Source of the DNA: Bradyrhizobium canariense
GTDB taxonomy: Bacteria > Pseudomonadota > Alphaproteobacteria > Rhizobiales > Xanthobacteraceae
DNA length: 64,000 bases
Assembly: GCF_900105125.1 (NCBI RefSeq)
Contig: NZ_LT629750.1
Location: 496,001 to 560,000, forward strand
Direction of reading: 5' to 3'
Below the pieces are notes generated by a model, which was given only the letters and a program-made list of their open reading frames with translations, did not search any database and was not told where the DNA came from. Positions 49,969 to 59,039 of the stretch are shown one piece after another; the stretch's first letter is position 1; every line of letters begins with the position of its first letter. A program made the position numbers and the translations under genes.

Positions 49969-50901
49969 TCACCTGGTCGCGTTTCGCAAAACCGACCGCG
50001 GTAGTAATAGGTTAGTACGCGTTTTCCTCATCAAGCGGATCGTATCAAGGAACGCCTGTAAAATCGGTGACGTGTCATCGCGGCGATAGATGCAGTTGAA
50101 GTCGACCGTTACAGGTGGCGATCTGTTCAAGCGTAGAAAGGCTACTCCTGGCAGGCTCAACTGTGAGACGGTGGCCGGGACCAGCGACACGCCGAAACCC
50201 GCAGCGACCAGAGCGACGGCGGTTACGGAGTCGACCACTTCTTGAGAGATTGCGGGTTGAAAACCCTCCTCAAGACAAAGCGCAAATATCATGTCCATCA
50301 AGTTCGGTCTTGGGCCGCTCGCGAAGATCACCATCGGCCGATCGGAAATTTGCTTAAGCGAAATGGAAGACCGCTTTGACAAAGGATCGGTCTCGTTGAT
50401 GGCAACTACCAACGGCTCGCTCCTTACTTTTTCGTTGGCGATTCCGGCCAGTTTCAGTCCTAGAAGGTTGAATCCGACGGTTACGCGCCGGTCGTAGAGT
50501 GCCTCGAGTTGCTTTTCCTTGTTCATCGCGTGGACGATGACGTCGATGTCGGGGAATTGCATCCTGAAGGTATGAAGTAGTTGCGGTACGGCCAGGATAT
50601 TTGAACCGAAGAGGCCGATATCCAATCGGCCCGATTGCCCGAGGCCCGCCAGCTTCGTGCGCTCCTGGGCCCGTGTTGCAAGCGCCAGGATGTTGCGCGC
50701 TTCCTCAAACAGCACTTGGCCGGCGTTTGTCATTCGGACCCCCTTGCGCGTCCGCTGAAACAGGGGGGTACCGACCTCTGTTTCGAGTTGCTGTATCTGC
50801 CTCGTCAGCGGGGGCTGCGCCATATTCAATCGAGTGGCCGCGCGGCCGATGTTTGCTTCTTCAGCAACAGCCACGAAATAGCGCAGACGTCGGAGGTCCA
50901 T
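49969..50901 (-). CDS. LysR-family transcriptional regulator
   Basis: 310 residues from ATG 50901. N-terminal winged helix-turn-helix (MDLRRLRYFVAVAEEANIGR, AATRLNMAQPPLTRQIQQLE) and a C-terminal effector-binding domain of the CatR/BenM kind. It is divergent from the Bug-FAH-hydantoinase genes and probably activates them in the presence of a pathway compound, through the palindrome just upstream. An ATG 24 bp earlier exists but adds residues not seen in the family. Confidence 0.92.
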   Translation of the reverse strand: MDLRRLRYFVAVAEEANIGRAATRLNMAQPPLTRQIQQLETEVGTPLFQRTRKGVRMTNAGQVLFEEARNILALATRAQERTKLAGLGQSGRLDIGLFGSNILAVPQLLHTFRMQFPDIDVIVHAMNKEKQLEALYDRRVTVGFNLLGLKLAGIANEKVRSEPLVVAINETDPLSKRSSISLKQISDRPMVIFASGPRPNLMDMIFALCLEEGFQPAISQEVVDSVTAVALVAAGFGVSLVPATVSQLSLPGVAFLRLNRSPPVTVDFNCIYRRDDTSPILQAFLDTIRLMRKTRTNLLLPRSVLRNATR

Positions 50902-50918
50902 GGAATTTCTGATCCAGC

Positions 50919-50933
50919 ATACCAAAAAGGTAT
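50919..50933. promoter_or_regulatory. LysR-type binding palindrome
   Basis: ATACC-AAAAA-GGTAT, a perfect inverted repeat of the T-N11-A class, 18 bp before the LysR start. A partial second site (GGTATCAAAATATGG, 50961-50975) lies on the Bug-gene side, as usual for recall and activation sites. Confidence 0.7.
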
Positions 50934-51040
50934 CAACGGGCCGTATAACATATATTGGACGGTATCAAAATATGGGGGTACGGCTTCGGAAACCAACCGT
51001 CGCCTCATCGAGCGGTGGACCATGAAGATAGGGGAGGACG

Positions 51041-52009
51041 ATGCTCGCCAAGTTCGGTCGAATACTGCTGTCCGCTGCGATGTTGTGCGGCTTTATATCA
51101 AAGGCGCAGGCCCTGGATTTTCCTACAAGAGTCGTGCGTCTCATCGTGCCTTACGCACCTGGCGGATCGGCAGGCGCACAAGCACGAACGCTTGCCGAAG
51201 AACTGAGCAAAATCTGGAAGCAGCAGGTCATCGTCGAGGACAAACCAGGTGCGGGTACGACGATCGGCGCGGCCTACGTGGCGAGTTCGCCGCCTGACGG
51301 CTACACGCTGTACCTGGCTGGAACCTCGCACACTATTTCGCCCAGTCTCTACAGCAGCGTCAGATACGACGCAGTTAAGAGCTTTTCACCGATCTCGCGT
51401 GTTGCAACTTCCCCGTTTATCTTGATGGTCAATCCATCGTTGGGAGTTAATTCGGTCGCGGACTTCCTTGCCCTGGCCCGCGCCAAGCCAGGGAAATTAA
51501 ACTACAGCACCTCGGGCATCGGCGCCGGCCCGCATCTCGCTGCGGAGATGATGGTGGCGGCGACCAAGATCGACGTACGACACGTGCCCTTCAAGGGCTC
51601 TGCGCCCGCGATGACGGCGTTGCTGGGAAACTTCGTCGAATTCAGCCTGGGTGACGTCAGCGCGTTGCCAAACATCAAAGCTGGCTCGCTGAAAGCGTTG
51701 GCCGTGACGACAGCGAAACGGTTTTCGCAGCTACCGGACGTCCCTACGTTTGATGAGACCATTCAGAAGGGCTTTGAGGTCACGAACTGGAGTTCGATTC
51801 TAGCGCCTGCGAATACGCCGCCGGAGTTGGTAGACTTCATCAACCGTTCCATCGCCACTGCGCTGCAGTCGCCCGATGTAAAGAATTCATATGAAGCACA
51901 AGGGTTCGAGCCGGCGCCGAGTACGCCCGACGAACTGCGTGATTTCATGACGGCCGAGGTAAAGAAATATCACGACGTGATCGAGCAAGCCGGCATCCAG
52001 CGGGAGTGA
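51041..52009 (+). CDS. Tripartite tricarboxylate transporter substrate-binding protein (Bug family)
   Basis: 322 residues. GGGGAGG precedes the ATG; a signal peptide ends near SKAQA-L. Bug signatures: FPTRVVRLIVPYAPGG, VIVEDKPGAGTTIGAAYVA, ADGYTLY-type PPDGYTLYLAG, and KLNYSTSGIGAGPHLAAEMM. Periplasmic capture of a carboxylate or related compound. No membrane partners (TctA/TctB) are nearby, as is common for orphan Bug proteins, so it may serve sensing or share a transporter. Confidence 0.92.
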   Translation: MLAKFGRILLSAAMLCGFISKAQALDFPTRVVRLIVPYAPGGSAGAQARTLAEELSKIWKQQVIVEDKPGAGTTIGAAYVASSPPDGYTLYLAGTSHTISPSLYSSVRYDAVKSFSPISRVATSPFILMVNPSLGVNSVADFLALARAKPGKLNYSTSGIGAGPHLAAEMMVAATKIDVRHVPFKGSAPAMTALLGNFVEFSLGDVSALPNIKAGSLKALAVTTAKRFSQLPDVPTFDETIQKGFEVTNWSSILAPANTPPELVDFINRSIATALQSPDVKNSYEAQGFEPAPSTPDELRDFMTAEVKKYHDVIEQAGIQRE

Positions 52010-52131
52010 GATGTCAGGCGATGGACGCGCATCTGTCGCCTTCCGGCGTCGATACGTAAGTTGCAAATGGCTGATCAGTCGGCAATGACGAATTAAACTG
52101 CATCCTGATGCATCAATGAGGGAACGGAAAA

Positions 52132-53007
52132 ATGAAGCTAGTAAGTTTCGAACACGGCGGTTCGTGTCACTACGGAGCGGTGAAAGGTTCCAAGGTTGTG
52201 GATCTTGGTTCGCGGTTGGGAGGCATGTATCCGACAATCATCGATTTCATTGCGGGAGATGGCTTGCCCATTGCGAAGTCGATCGTCGAGAACGAGCCTG
52301 GGGATTTCGACTATAACGATCTGAAATTGTTGCCGATGGTGCCCAATCCAAGCCGCATCATATGCGTTGGTCTTAATTACCATGACCATATCAGCGAAGC
52401 GAACCGTCAGCTCAACCGTGCGGACAAGGGATTTGAGCGACCAATGATTTTTGCTCGTTGGCCGGAATCCCTTACCGCCCACGGACAGCCGATCTTTCGG
52501 CCCAAGGTCTCGACCCAGCTTGATTACGAGGCCGAATTGCTCGCGGTTATCGGCAAGGACACTGGTCGCTATGTGCCGGCAAACAAGGCGCTTGATTTCG
52601 TGTTCGGATATTCGTGTCTCAACGAGGCGTGCCTGCGCGACTATCAGAAGCACAGCCGACAAATCAATCCCGGCAAGAACTTTGAGAAGACAGGCGCGAC
52701 CGGTCCATGGATCGTGACAGCGGATGAAATCAAGAATCCTGAAAATCTTGATATTGAAATGCGTCTCAACGGCAAGACCATGCAGAAGGCCAATACCAAG
52801 GACATGATCCACTCCGTGGCGCAAGTAATCGAATATGTGACGGAATGGATGCCGCTGCGCGCCGGCGATTTGATCGCAAGCGGAACGATGGGCGGGGTCG
52901 GTTTTGCGCGGGATCCACAGGTGTTCATGAAACCGGGAGATGTCGCCGAGGTCATCATTGAAGGTATCGGCACTTTGCGCAATGTGATCGAGGACGAGCG
53001 GATCTAG
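52132..53007 (+). CDS. Fumarylacetoacetate hydrolase family protein
   Basis: 291 residues. FAH fold: IICVGLNYHDHISEANRQL, FARWPESLTAHGQPIFRPKV, then the metal site DYEAELLAVIG, GYSCLNEACLRDYQ, and GDLIASGTMGGVGFARDP. Divalent-metal hydrolase or decarboxylase acting on acylpyruvate-like intermediates. In this cluster it probably acts after the ring-opening or hydrolysis step. It lies 122 bp after the Bug gene. Confidence 0.92.
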   Translation: MKLVSFEHGGSCHYGAVKGSKVVDLGSRLGGMYPTIIDFIAGDGLPIAKSIVENEPGDFDYNDLKLLPMVPNPSRIICVGLNYHDHISEANRQLNRADKGFERPMIFARWPESLTAHGQPIFRPKVSTQLDYEAELLAVIGKDTGRYVPANKALDFVFGYSCLNEACLRDYQKHSRQINPGKNFEKTGATGPWIVTADEIKNPENLDIEMRLNGKTMQKANTKDMIHSVAQVIEYVTEWMPLRAGDLIASGTMGGVGFARDPQVFMKPGDVAEVIIEGIGTLRNVIEDERI

Positions 53008-53114
53008 GATCGCAACGCTCCGGCGACTTCAGCCCCAAATTTAAGTAACTGGTGATCGTGCACGTCGCGCGGATCGGGAGAGAAAACCAAGCAATGCCAC
53101 CCAAGGACAAGACC

Positions 53115-55229
53115 ATGCGGTCTGACGATCAATCGATTTCGGTCGGCGTTGATGTTGGCGGCACGTTTACCGACCTGGTTGTTTACGATGCACGCACCAG
53201 CGAGGTTCGAACCGCCAAGGTGCTGACCACTCCGCGGGATATCCCAGCCGGAATATTCCAGTCGTTCGATCAGGTTTCGGCAAAGTTATCCGAAGCACAA
53301 TACGTAAAGCACGGCACAACGACCGCTATTAACACCGCTCTCGAGCGTAGCGGCGCGAAGACCGCGCTGATCACAACTAGAGGCTTCCGCGACATTCTTG
53401 AACTCGGCCGTGGAAACCGGCCGGATTCATTCAACCTTTTCTACCAGCGCCTGCCGCCGCTGGTGCCTCGCGACCTTCGCTTTGAAATTAGCGCGCGGAT
53501 GGATGGTCAGGGAAATGAGATCGCGCCCGTCCTTTTCGATGAGCTGGACGGGATATTGCGTGAATTGACCGCGCAAGGCGTCGAGGCGATAGCAGTGTGC
53601 CTGTTGCATGCTTATCGCAATCCGCAGCACGAGCGCGCCGTCGGGGAACACCTCCGCTCGCGATCCTCTCATTTCGTGTCCCTGTCGCACGAACTCTCCC
53701 GTGAATGGCGAGAGCACGAACGAACATCGACGGCCGTGGCGAATGCCTATGTCGGTCCGCGAATGGAGCGTTATCTGGAATCTCTTCAGGCCAGGCTGAC
53801 AAAGGCGGGCCTCGGCGGCACGCTGCTTCTGATGGAATCGAACGGCGGAGTGATGACGGGAGAATTGGCCGCGCAACATCCGGTCTATCTATTGGAGTCA
53901 GGACCGGTCGCGGGAGCCGTGGCCGCAGCGGCGCTAACGCGCAAGCTTGGCTACGACAATGCCATTTCGTTCGACATGGGCGGCACAACAGCCAAGTGCA
54001 CGCTCATCAACAAGGGGCGCATCGAGATCGCTGACATCTATTATGTCGGCGGCTACGAGCAGGGGTATCCCGTTCAGGTGCCCGTGGTGGATATCATCGA
54101 AGTCGGCGCGGGTGGCGGAAGTATCGCTTATCTCGATCCTGCGGGCTCCCTGAAGGTGGGTCCGCGCAGCGCCGGCGCGGAACCTGGTCCAGTCTGCTAC
54201 GGCCGGGGCGGTACCGAGCCGACGATCACCGATGCCAATGCCGCCCTTGGTCGACTGGCGCCGAGCGGGTTGCTCGGCGGTGAAATGGCATTGGACACCG
54301 AGGCAGCAAAGCGTGCGATCCACGACAAGATCGCAGCACCGCTCGGCCTTCCGGATGTTCAGATCGCAAGCGGGATCATTCGGCTAGCGGTGGTGACGAT
54401 GTCCGCGGCGGTCCGGCGCATCAGCATCGAGCGTGGCCACGATCCGCGCGATTTCGTTCTCATCGTCAGCGGCGGTGCAGGGCCGCTTCACGCCAGCGCC
54501 ATCGCGCGGGAACTATCGATCCCGACGGTCCTGGTGCCACCGTTGCCCGGTCATTTTTCTGCATGGGGCATGCTGCTTGCCGATATTCGTTTCGACAATG
54601 CCCAGACCTACATTGCCGATTTGGAAACCGCCGATAATCTGGATATCGAGGCGCAGTTTCGATCGATGGAGGAGGCAGCCAGGAAGCGGCTGCGCGACGC
54701 CGCGCCGCGGCTTGAGACCATCGAGATATCCCGATTCATCGATGTCCGGTACGCCGGCCAGGAGCATACGGTCAGGGTGCCAGCGCCTCGCGGGTTCTCG
54801 TCCGCGGATGCAAAGGCCGTGTTGCACAAGACCTTCATGGAGATGTACGCCCAGCGTTATGGCCACGCCGACCCACGCGGCAAACTGCAACTTGTGACGT
54901 TGCGTGTCGTACTCGACGGTCTGGTCGACAAGCCGCGCCTCGAAAGCTTTCGTCCCAAGGCGACCGCGCCGGCGAAACCGGTTGCGACACGGCAGGCCTT
55001 CTTCGATGAGTCCGGCTGGGTCGATTGTCCAGTGTATCAGCGTGAAGCGTTTGCGGCTGGCCAGAAGTTCGCGGGTCCGACCATCGTCGTCGAAACGGGC
55101 TCCACCACCGTGATCGCGCCGGGAGATCGCGGCGAGATCGACGACCTCGGAAATCTCATCATTCATGTGGCGTCCAGGCATACTGTCTCGGATCGGCAGC
55201 CGGAGAAAGCGGGAGCGGAAGCGCAATGA
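53115..55229 (+). CDS. hyuA: Hydantoinase/oxoprolinase subunit A
   Basis: 704 residues from ATG 53115 (AAGGA 7 nt upstream; ATG 53094 is an alternative). ATP-binding actin-like fold: VGVDVGGTFTDLVVYDA at the start, KHGTTTAINTALERSGAKTA, and the second phosphate loop SFDMGGTTAKCTLI, then VGAGGGSIAYLDPAGSLKVG. ATP-dependent cleavage of a cyclic amide (hydantoin, 5-oxoproline, N-methylhydantoin) or carboxylation in related enzymes; sequence alone does not pick the substrate. ATGA overlap with subunit B. The gene symbol denotes the family, not a proven substrate. Confidence 0.9.
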   Translation: MRSDDQSISVGVDVGGTFTDLVVYDARTSEVRTAKVLTTPRDIPAGIFQSFDQVSAKLSEAQYVKHGTTTAINTALERSGAKTALITTRGFRDILELGRGNRPDSFNLFYQRLPPLVPRDLRFEISARMDGQGNEIAPVLFDELDGILRELTAQGVEAIAVCLLHAYRNPQHERAVGEHLRSRSSHFVSLSHELSREWREHERTSTAVANAYVGPRMERYLESLQARLTKAGLGGTLLLMESNGGVMTGELAAQHPVYLLESGPVAGAVAAAALTRKLGYDNAISFDMGGTTAKCTLINKGRIEIADIYYVGGYEQGYPVQVPVVDIIEVGAGGGSIAYLDPAGSLKVGPRSAGAEPGPVCYGRGGTEPTITDANAALGRLAPSGLLGGEMALDTEAAKRAIHDKIAAPLGLPDVQIASGIIRLAVVTMSAAVRRISIERGHDPRDFVLIVSGGAGPLHASAIARELSIPTVLVPPLPGHFSAWGMLLADIRFDNAQTYIADLETADNLDIEAQFRSMEEAARKRLRDAAPRLETIEISRFIDVRYAGQEHTVRVPAPRGFSSADAKAVLHKTFMEMYAQRYGHADPRGKLQLVTLRVVLDGLVDKPRLESFRPKATAPAKPVATRQAFFDESGWVDCPVYQREAFAAGQKFAGPTIVVETGSTTVIAPGDRGEIDDLGNLIIHVASRHTVSDRQPEKAGAEAQ

Positions 55230-56980
55230 ACAAGCAAGCCAAACTGCGCACCGATCCGATCACGTTCGAGGTCATCGACTTTCTGCTTCGCGCCATCGCG
55301 AGCGAACTCGAAACCAATCTGACCCGAACGTCCTACAGCCTCATGATCTATGAGTATAAGGATTTTGCGGTCGGCATCGTTGCCGCAGACGGCCAATTGA
55401 TCTGTCAGGGAACCGGCGGATTGCCGATTTTTCTGGCCGACATCGGCGCTCCGTTGAAGTCCGTGCTCGAAGCGCATCCGATCGAGACGATTCGCCCCGG
55501 CGATGCCTTCGTTACCAACGATCCTGAGGCGAGCGGTCAGCACCTCAATAACGTGACCATGTATACTCCGGTATTCGGAGAAAACGGCGAAGACCTCATC
55601 GCGTTCATCACGGTGCGCGCGCATTGGACCGACATTGGCGGCGCGGTCTTCGGCTCGATGATGACGAGCAGCAGTACGGAAATCTTTCAGGAAGGCATCC
55701 AGTTTCCCGCGCTTAAGTTCTGCGACGCGGGCCATGACGACAGTCAGATTTTGCGGCTTATCGCCAAGAACAGCCGTATTCCGGAAATTACCATCGGCGA
55801 TCTCCAGGCTCAGCTTGCGGCGTGCCGATTGGGCGAGCAGCGCCTTAAGGAAATGATGGCGCGATACGGCTGGGATACGATCCGCGCTACGATCGACGAG
55901 CGCTGGGTGCGCTCCGAAATGCTGGCGCGCAAGCGTATCGAGAAGGTACCCGACGGGACCTACGAAGCGTCGTGTTGGCTCGACAATGACGGCATCGAGC
56001 TTGATCGCAGGTTGCCGTTCAATTTCAAGGTGCACATCCGGGGAGACGAAGTCACGATCGACTTCACCGACATCGTCAACCAGGTCAAGGGCCCCTACAA
56101 CGCCGGCATGATCGGAGGCGGAATCACCGCGGCGAAAGTCGCGTACAAATACGCGTTGATTCCCGATCTGCATTCGGATGAGGGATGTTTTCGTCCGCTG
56201 AAGGTGATCTTGCCGCCGGGCAAGATCCTGAGTGCTGGCGAGAACGCGCCGATGGCTCGATTCAACGTGATCATGGCTACCGTCATCGATGGATTGATCA
56301 AGGCATTTGGCGAGGCCGTCCCGGACAACGTCGCTGCGGCGCACCACGCCGCGCAGAATTCCATCCAGTTCACCGGGCGGCGTGCCAACGGCAAGCTCTG
56401 GAATTATAACGACACCGCCCACGGGGGCTGGGGCGCTTCCCTCAGGGCGGACGGTAGCGGACCGTTCAAGACGATGTCACATGGCGACTGCAAGGACATC
56501 CCCGTCGAGATCGTGGAGGCACTTTATCCGATCAGGATAGAGGAGGTGTCGCTCCGGCAGGATTCCGGCGGCGCCGGAAAGCATCGCGGTGGCCTCGGAA
56601 CGGTTCGGCGCTGTACGGTGCTGGATGATGCCAACCTCACCACCGCCTGGGAACGTACGACCTGCGCGCCGTGGGGTCTGTTTGGAGGCAAACCCGCCGA
56701 AGTGGGTTCTGTCACTGTCGTCTTACCTGACCGGTCGTCAACGTCGATCACGAAGGTCACCCAGGTGCCGATCAAGCAGGGAACGCAAGTCACCTTCTTG
56801 ACCGCTGGCGGCGGCGGCTGTGGCGATCCACTCGAACGCCCGATCGAAGATGTGGTTCGCGATGTCGAGCTTGGCTATGTGAGTGGCGAGCGGGCGCAAC
56901 GGGATTACGGCGTGGTTTTGACCGGTGCAGGGAGGCTCGACGAGCAAGCCACTGCGGAACGCCGTGGAGCCCGGCCGTAA
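55226..56980 (+). CDS. hyuB: Hydantoinase/oxoprolinase subunit B
   Basis: 584 residues, overlapping subunit A by ATGA. Family features: DPITFEVIDFLLRAIASELE, RTSYSLMIYEYKDFAVGIVA, PGDAFVTNDPEASGQHLNNV, DNDGIELDRRLPFNFKVHIR and the late SGGAGKHRGGLGTVRR and TAGGGGCGDP. It forms the heteromeric enzyme with subunit A. Last gene of the cluster on this strand. Confidence 0.92.
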   Translation: MNKQAKLRTDPITFEVIDFLLRAIASELETNLTRTSYSLMIYEYKDFAVGIVAADGQLICQGTGGLPIFLADIGAPLKSVLEAHPIETIRPGDAFVTNDPEASGQHLNNVTMYTPVFGENGEDLIAFITVRAHWTDIGGAVFGSMMTSSSTEIFQEGIQFPALKFCDAGHDDSQILRLIAKNSRIPEITIGDLQAQLAACRLGEQRLKEMMARYGWDTIRATIDERWVRSEMLARKRIEKVPDGTYEASCWLDNDGIELDRRLPFNFKVHIRGDEVTIDFTDIVNQVKGPYNAGMIGGGITAAKVAYKYALIPDLHSDEGCFRPLKVILPPGKILSAGENAPMARFNVIMATVIDGLIKAFGEAVPDNVAAAHHAAQNSIQFTGRRANGKLWNYNDTAHGGWGASLRADGSGPFKTMSHGDCKDIPVEIVEALYPIRIEEVSLRQDSGGAGKHRGGLGTVRRCTVLDDANLTTAWERTTCAPWGLFGGKPAEVGSVTVVLPDRSSTSITKVTQVPIKQGTQVTFLTAGGGGCGDPLERPIEDVVRDVELGYVSGERAQRDYGVVLTGAGRLDEQATAERRGARP

Positions 56981-57035
56981 ATCAACCGATGGCTGCTCGC
57001 TTCGCCAGAACTGTTGCGCAGTTTGCTGAGTTTCC

Positions 57036-58277
57036 TCAGTTGGTTTGCTTGAGCATCGCTTCGAGTTCTTCTTCGAGCGATCGCGGCGAAATGCCGAGCA
57101 CGCCAAACCCCGGCAAGTTGTCCGAGGCCGTGGTGTCTATCAACATAAGCTCGACCTGATTGCGGGTGAGGGGCGGATGCGGCAACCTCTCAGCGACGCC
57201 GGCAAGTGCTTCCCACAAGGCAAACGGCATCCGCATCAGCACTGGCCGCAAACCTGAGCGACGGGCAATGGTCCGCAACAACTCCTCGTATGAATAGACG
57301 CGCGGGCCGGCCAGTTCATAGATAGGGTACGGCTTTCTGCTCTGCCGCAGAACTTGGGTAATCGCCGCAGCAACGTCATCCGCGTACGCCGGCTGGAGCC
57401 TCGTCCTGCCGTCGCCGAATATCGGATAAGCCGGCAGGACCCGAAGCAGCCTGAGAATCGTCGTGAGAAAGCCGTCGTCCGACGCAAACATCACCGCCGG
57501 GCGGATGATGACAGCGCTAGGGAATGCGGCCTGCACGGCCATCTCGCCTTCGCCGCGACTGCGAATATAGGGCGAAGACGAGGCCGCATCGGCGCCGATT
57601 CCCGATAGGTGAACTAGCCGTTTGGCCCCGACCCGCCGCGCTGCGCTCGCGATCCTAGCGGCCGTTTCGACGTGCACAGAATGGAATGTGTCGCTTCCGT
57701 GCTCGACGTACAGGCTAATCGCGTTGACCACGCCATCGGCGCCCGCAACGGCGGCCTCTACCGAGCGCTCGTCATGTGCGTCGGCGGCGATCTGTTCGAC
57801 GCCGTCGCCCTCAGCCGGCCTAGGATGCCGCGAGGCGACGCGCACCGTGGCGCCGGACTCACGCAAATAGCGCACAATGCGACGGCCGACAAAGCCAGTT
57901 CCCCCGAACACAGTCACGCAGCTCATTTGCGGATCGATCCAAGGATCCTGGGTGACGCTCTTGATCGAGCCGTTAAGTGCGGTGCGGACTGCCTCTGCGG
58001 CCTCCGCCGGCGAACTACCTTTGTTGACATGATGCCCGATAGCATCGATCAAAATTTGTACCGCGGGGCCGACAGTCTGCAACTCTTTCCTTGCTTCATC
58101 GATCAGCGGCTCAGCTTCCGCGTACAGCTTTTGCGCCTGTTCGATGAATGGCTGTGCCCTAATGAGAAGATCGATCAGCGCCTTGCTCGCCGGCAACGAT
58201 TTCTCCATTTGCCTCAGTTGTGCATCGCTGAGACCGGATACGTGACCAAGGAGCTCAATGAGCAGGTGCTTGAACAT
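57036..58277 (-). CDS. NDUFA9-like NAD(P)-binding protein with an extra N-terminal helical domain
   Basis: 413 residues. The C-terminal part from Met118 is a typical complex I NDUFA9-like atypical short-chain dehydrogenase: VTVFGGTGFVGRRIVRYL (dinucleotide loop GGTGFVG at 125-131), VRVASRHPRP, RLVHLSGIGADAASSSPYIR and QPAYADDVAAAI. Such proteins usually start at that Met and have about 295-320 residues. Residues 1-117 are a helical, charged region (LSDAQLRQMEKSLPASKALI, AEAEPLIDEARKELQTVGPA) unlike the family. There is no ribosome-binding site before Met118, so the fusion is probably translated. Redox activity is unproven. Confidence 0.85.
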   Translation of the reverse strand: MFKHLLIELLGHVSGLSDAQLRQMEKSLPASKALIDLLIRAQPFIEQAQKLYAEAEPLIDEARKELQTVGPAVQILIDAIGHHVNKGSSPAEAAEAVRTALNGSIKSVTQDPWIDPQMSCVTVFGGTGFVGRRIVRYLRESGATVRVASRHPRPAEGDGVEQIAADAHDERSVEAAVAGADGVVNAISLYVEHGSDTFHSVHVETAARIASAARRVGAKRLVHLSGIGADAASSSPYIRSRGEGEMAVQAAFPSAVIIRPAVMFASDDGFLTTILRLLRVLPAYPIFGDGRTRLQPAYADDVAAAITQVLRQSRKPYPIYELAGPRVYSYEELLRTIARRSGLRPVLMRMPFALWEALAGVAERLPHPPLTRNQVELMLIDTTASDNLPGFGVLGISPRSLEEELEAMLKQTN

Positions 58278-58473
58278 GATCCTACCTTGCTGGTGGTTTT
58301 ATGGGTGATTGCGTTGCGGCTTGATATTGATAACCCGCCCAAAGCTTCGGCGCGAGAGGGCAAGATGGTTCGAAATCGTCAAATGATTGCTTGAGAAAAG
58401 CCCATCCCATGCTCCCCCGTGGTTGAACAATCACTCACGCGCGAACTGCGACAGAGCGCGGCAACGAAAATCC

Positions 58474-58753
58474 TCAATTTGGTTCAAGAATGAACTGCAC
58501 CTGATCGTATTGCAGCGTTAGGTTCATTGAGACCGTGCGCTCTTCCTTCCGGGCAAAGGCGTCGTCGAGGTCGTCATGCCCGGTCAGCTGGGACGGTGAA
58601 CATCGCGATCCTCAAGAGGCGCTTTGGCAAAGCGCTCGTTGTACTTGTCCAGGAATGCCGGAAGCAACGCGTTGCCCGCCGGGATGGTATCGTACCGATG
58701 CCGGATAGCCGCATCTCCTTCACCAGCCGGTCCTGCAGGGCAATCACGAGGCG
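58474..58753 (-). pseudogene. ISNCY-type transposase C-terminal fragment, decayed
   Basis: Minus-strand translation in three pieces gives LQDRLVKEMRLSGI, then IPAGNALLPAFLDKYNERF and AKAPLEDRDVHRP, then LTGHDDLDDAFARKEERTVS and MNLTLQYDQVQFILEPN before a stop at 58474-58476. These match the C-terminal part of ISNCY-family transposases. At least two frameshifts break it, and no terminal inverted repeats are seen. The region 58278-59039 otherwise shows no gene. Confidence 0.85.
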
Positions 58754-59039
58754 GTCGCTTCCGGTCGGGTCACGTGCTGTTGTGCGGCATAACTGGCCGC
58801 GCGACGGAACCGGGTAAAAATGCCGGCGTCTCCGCCGTGCAGGTGACGGTCGTTGCCGCGTTACTCCTGTTTCCGTTCTGCATCTCGCTCGATTGCTGAC
58901 GGCCGCGAGGTGGAAACAGCTTCATGAGTTCCGCCGTCGCGGCGACGGGACTTCGAGCCCGCGCATCCACTGCCTTGACGCACGACCCCCCACCACGAAT
59001 CAAACGGCAAGCGTCCCTCATTTCCGCTATCATCAAACC

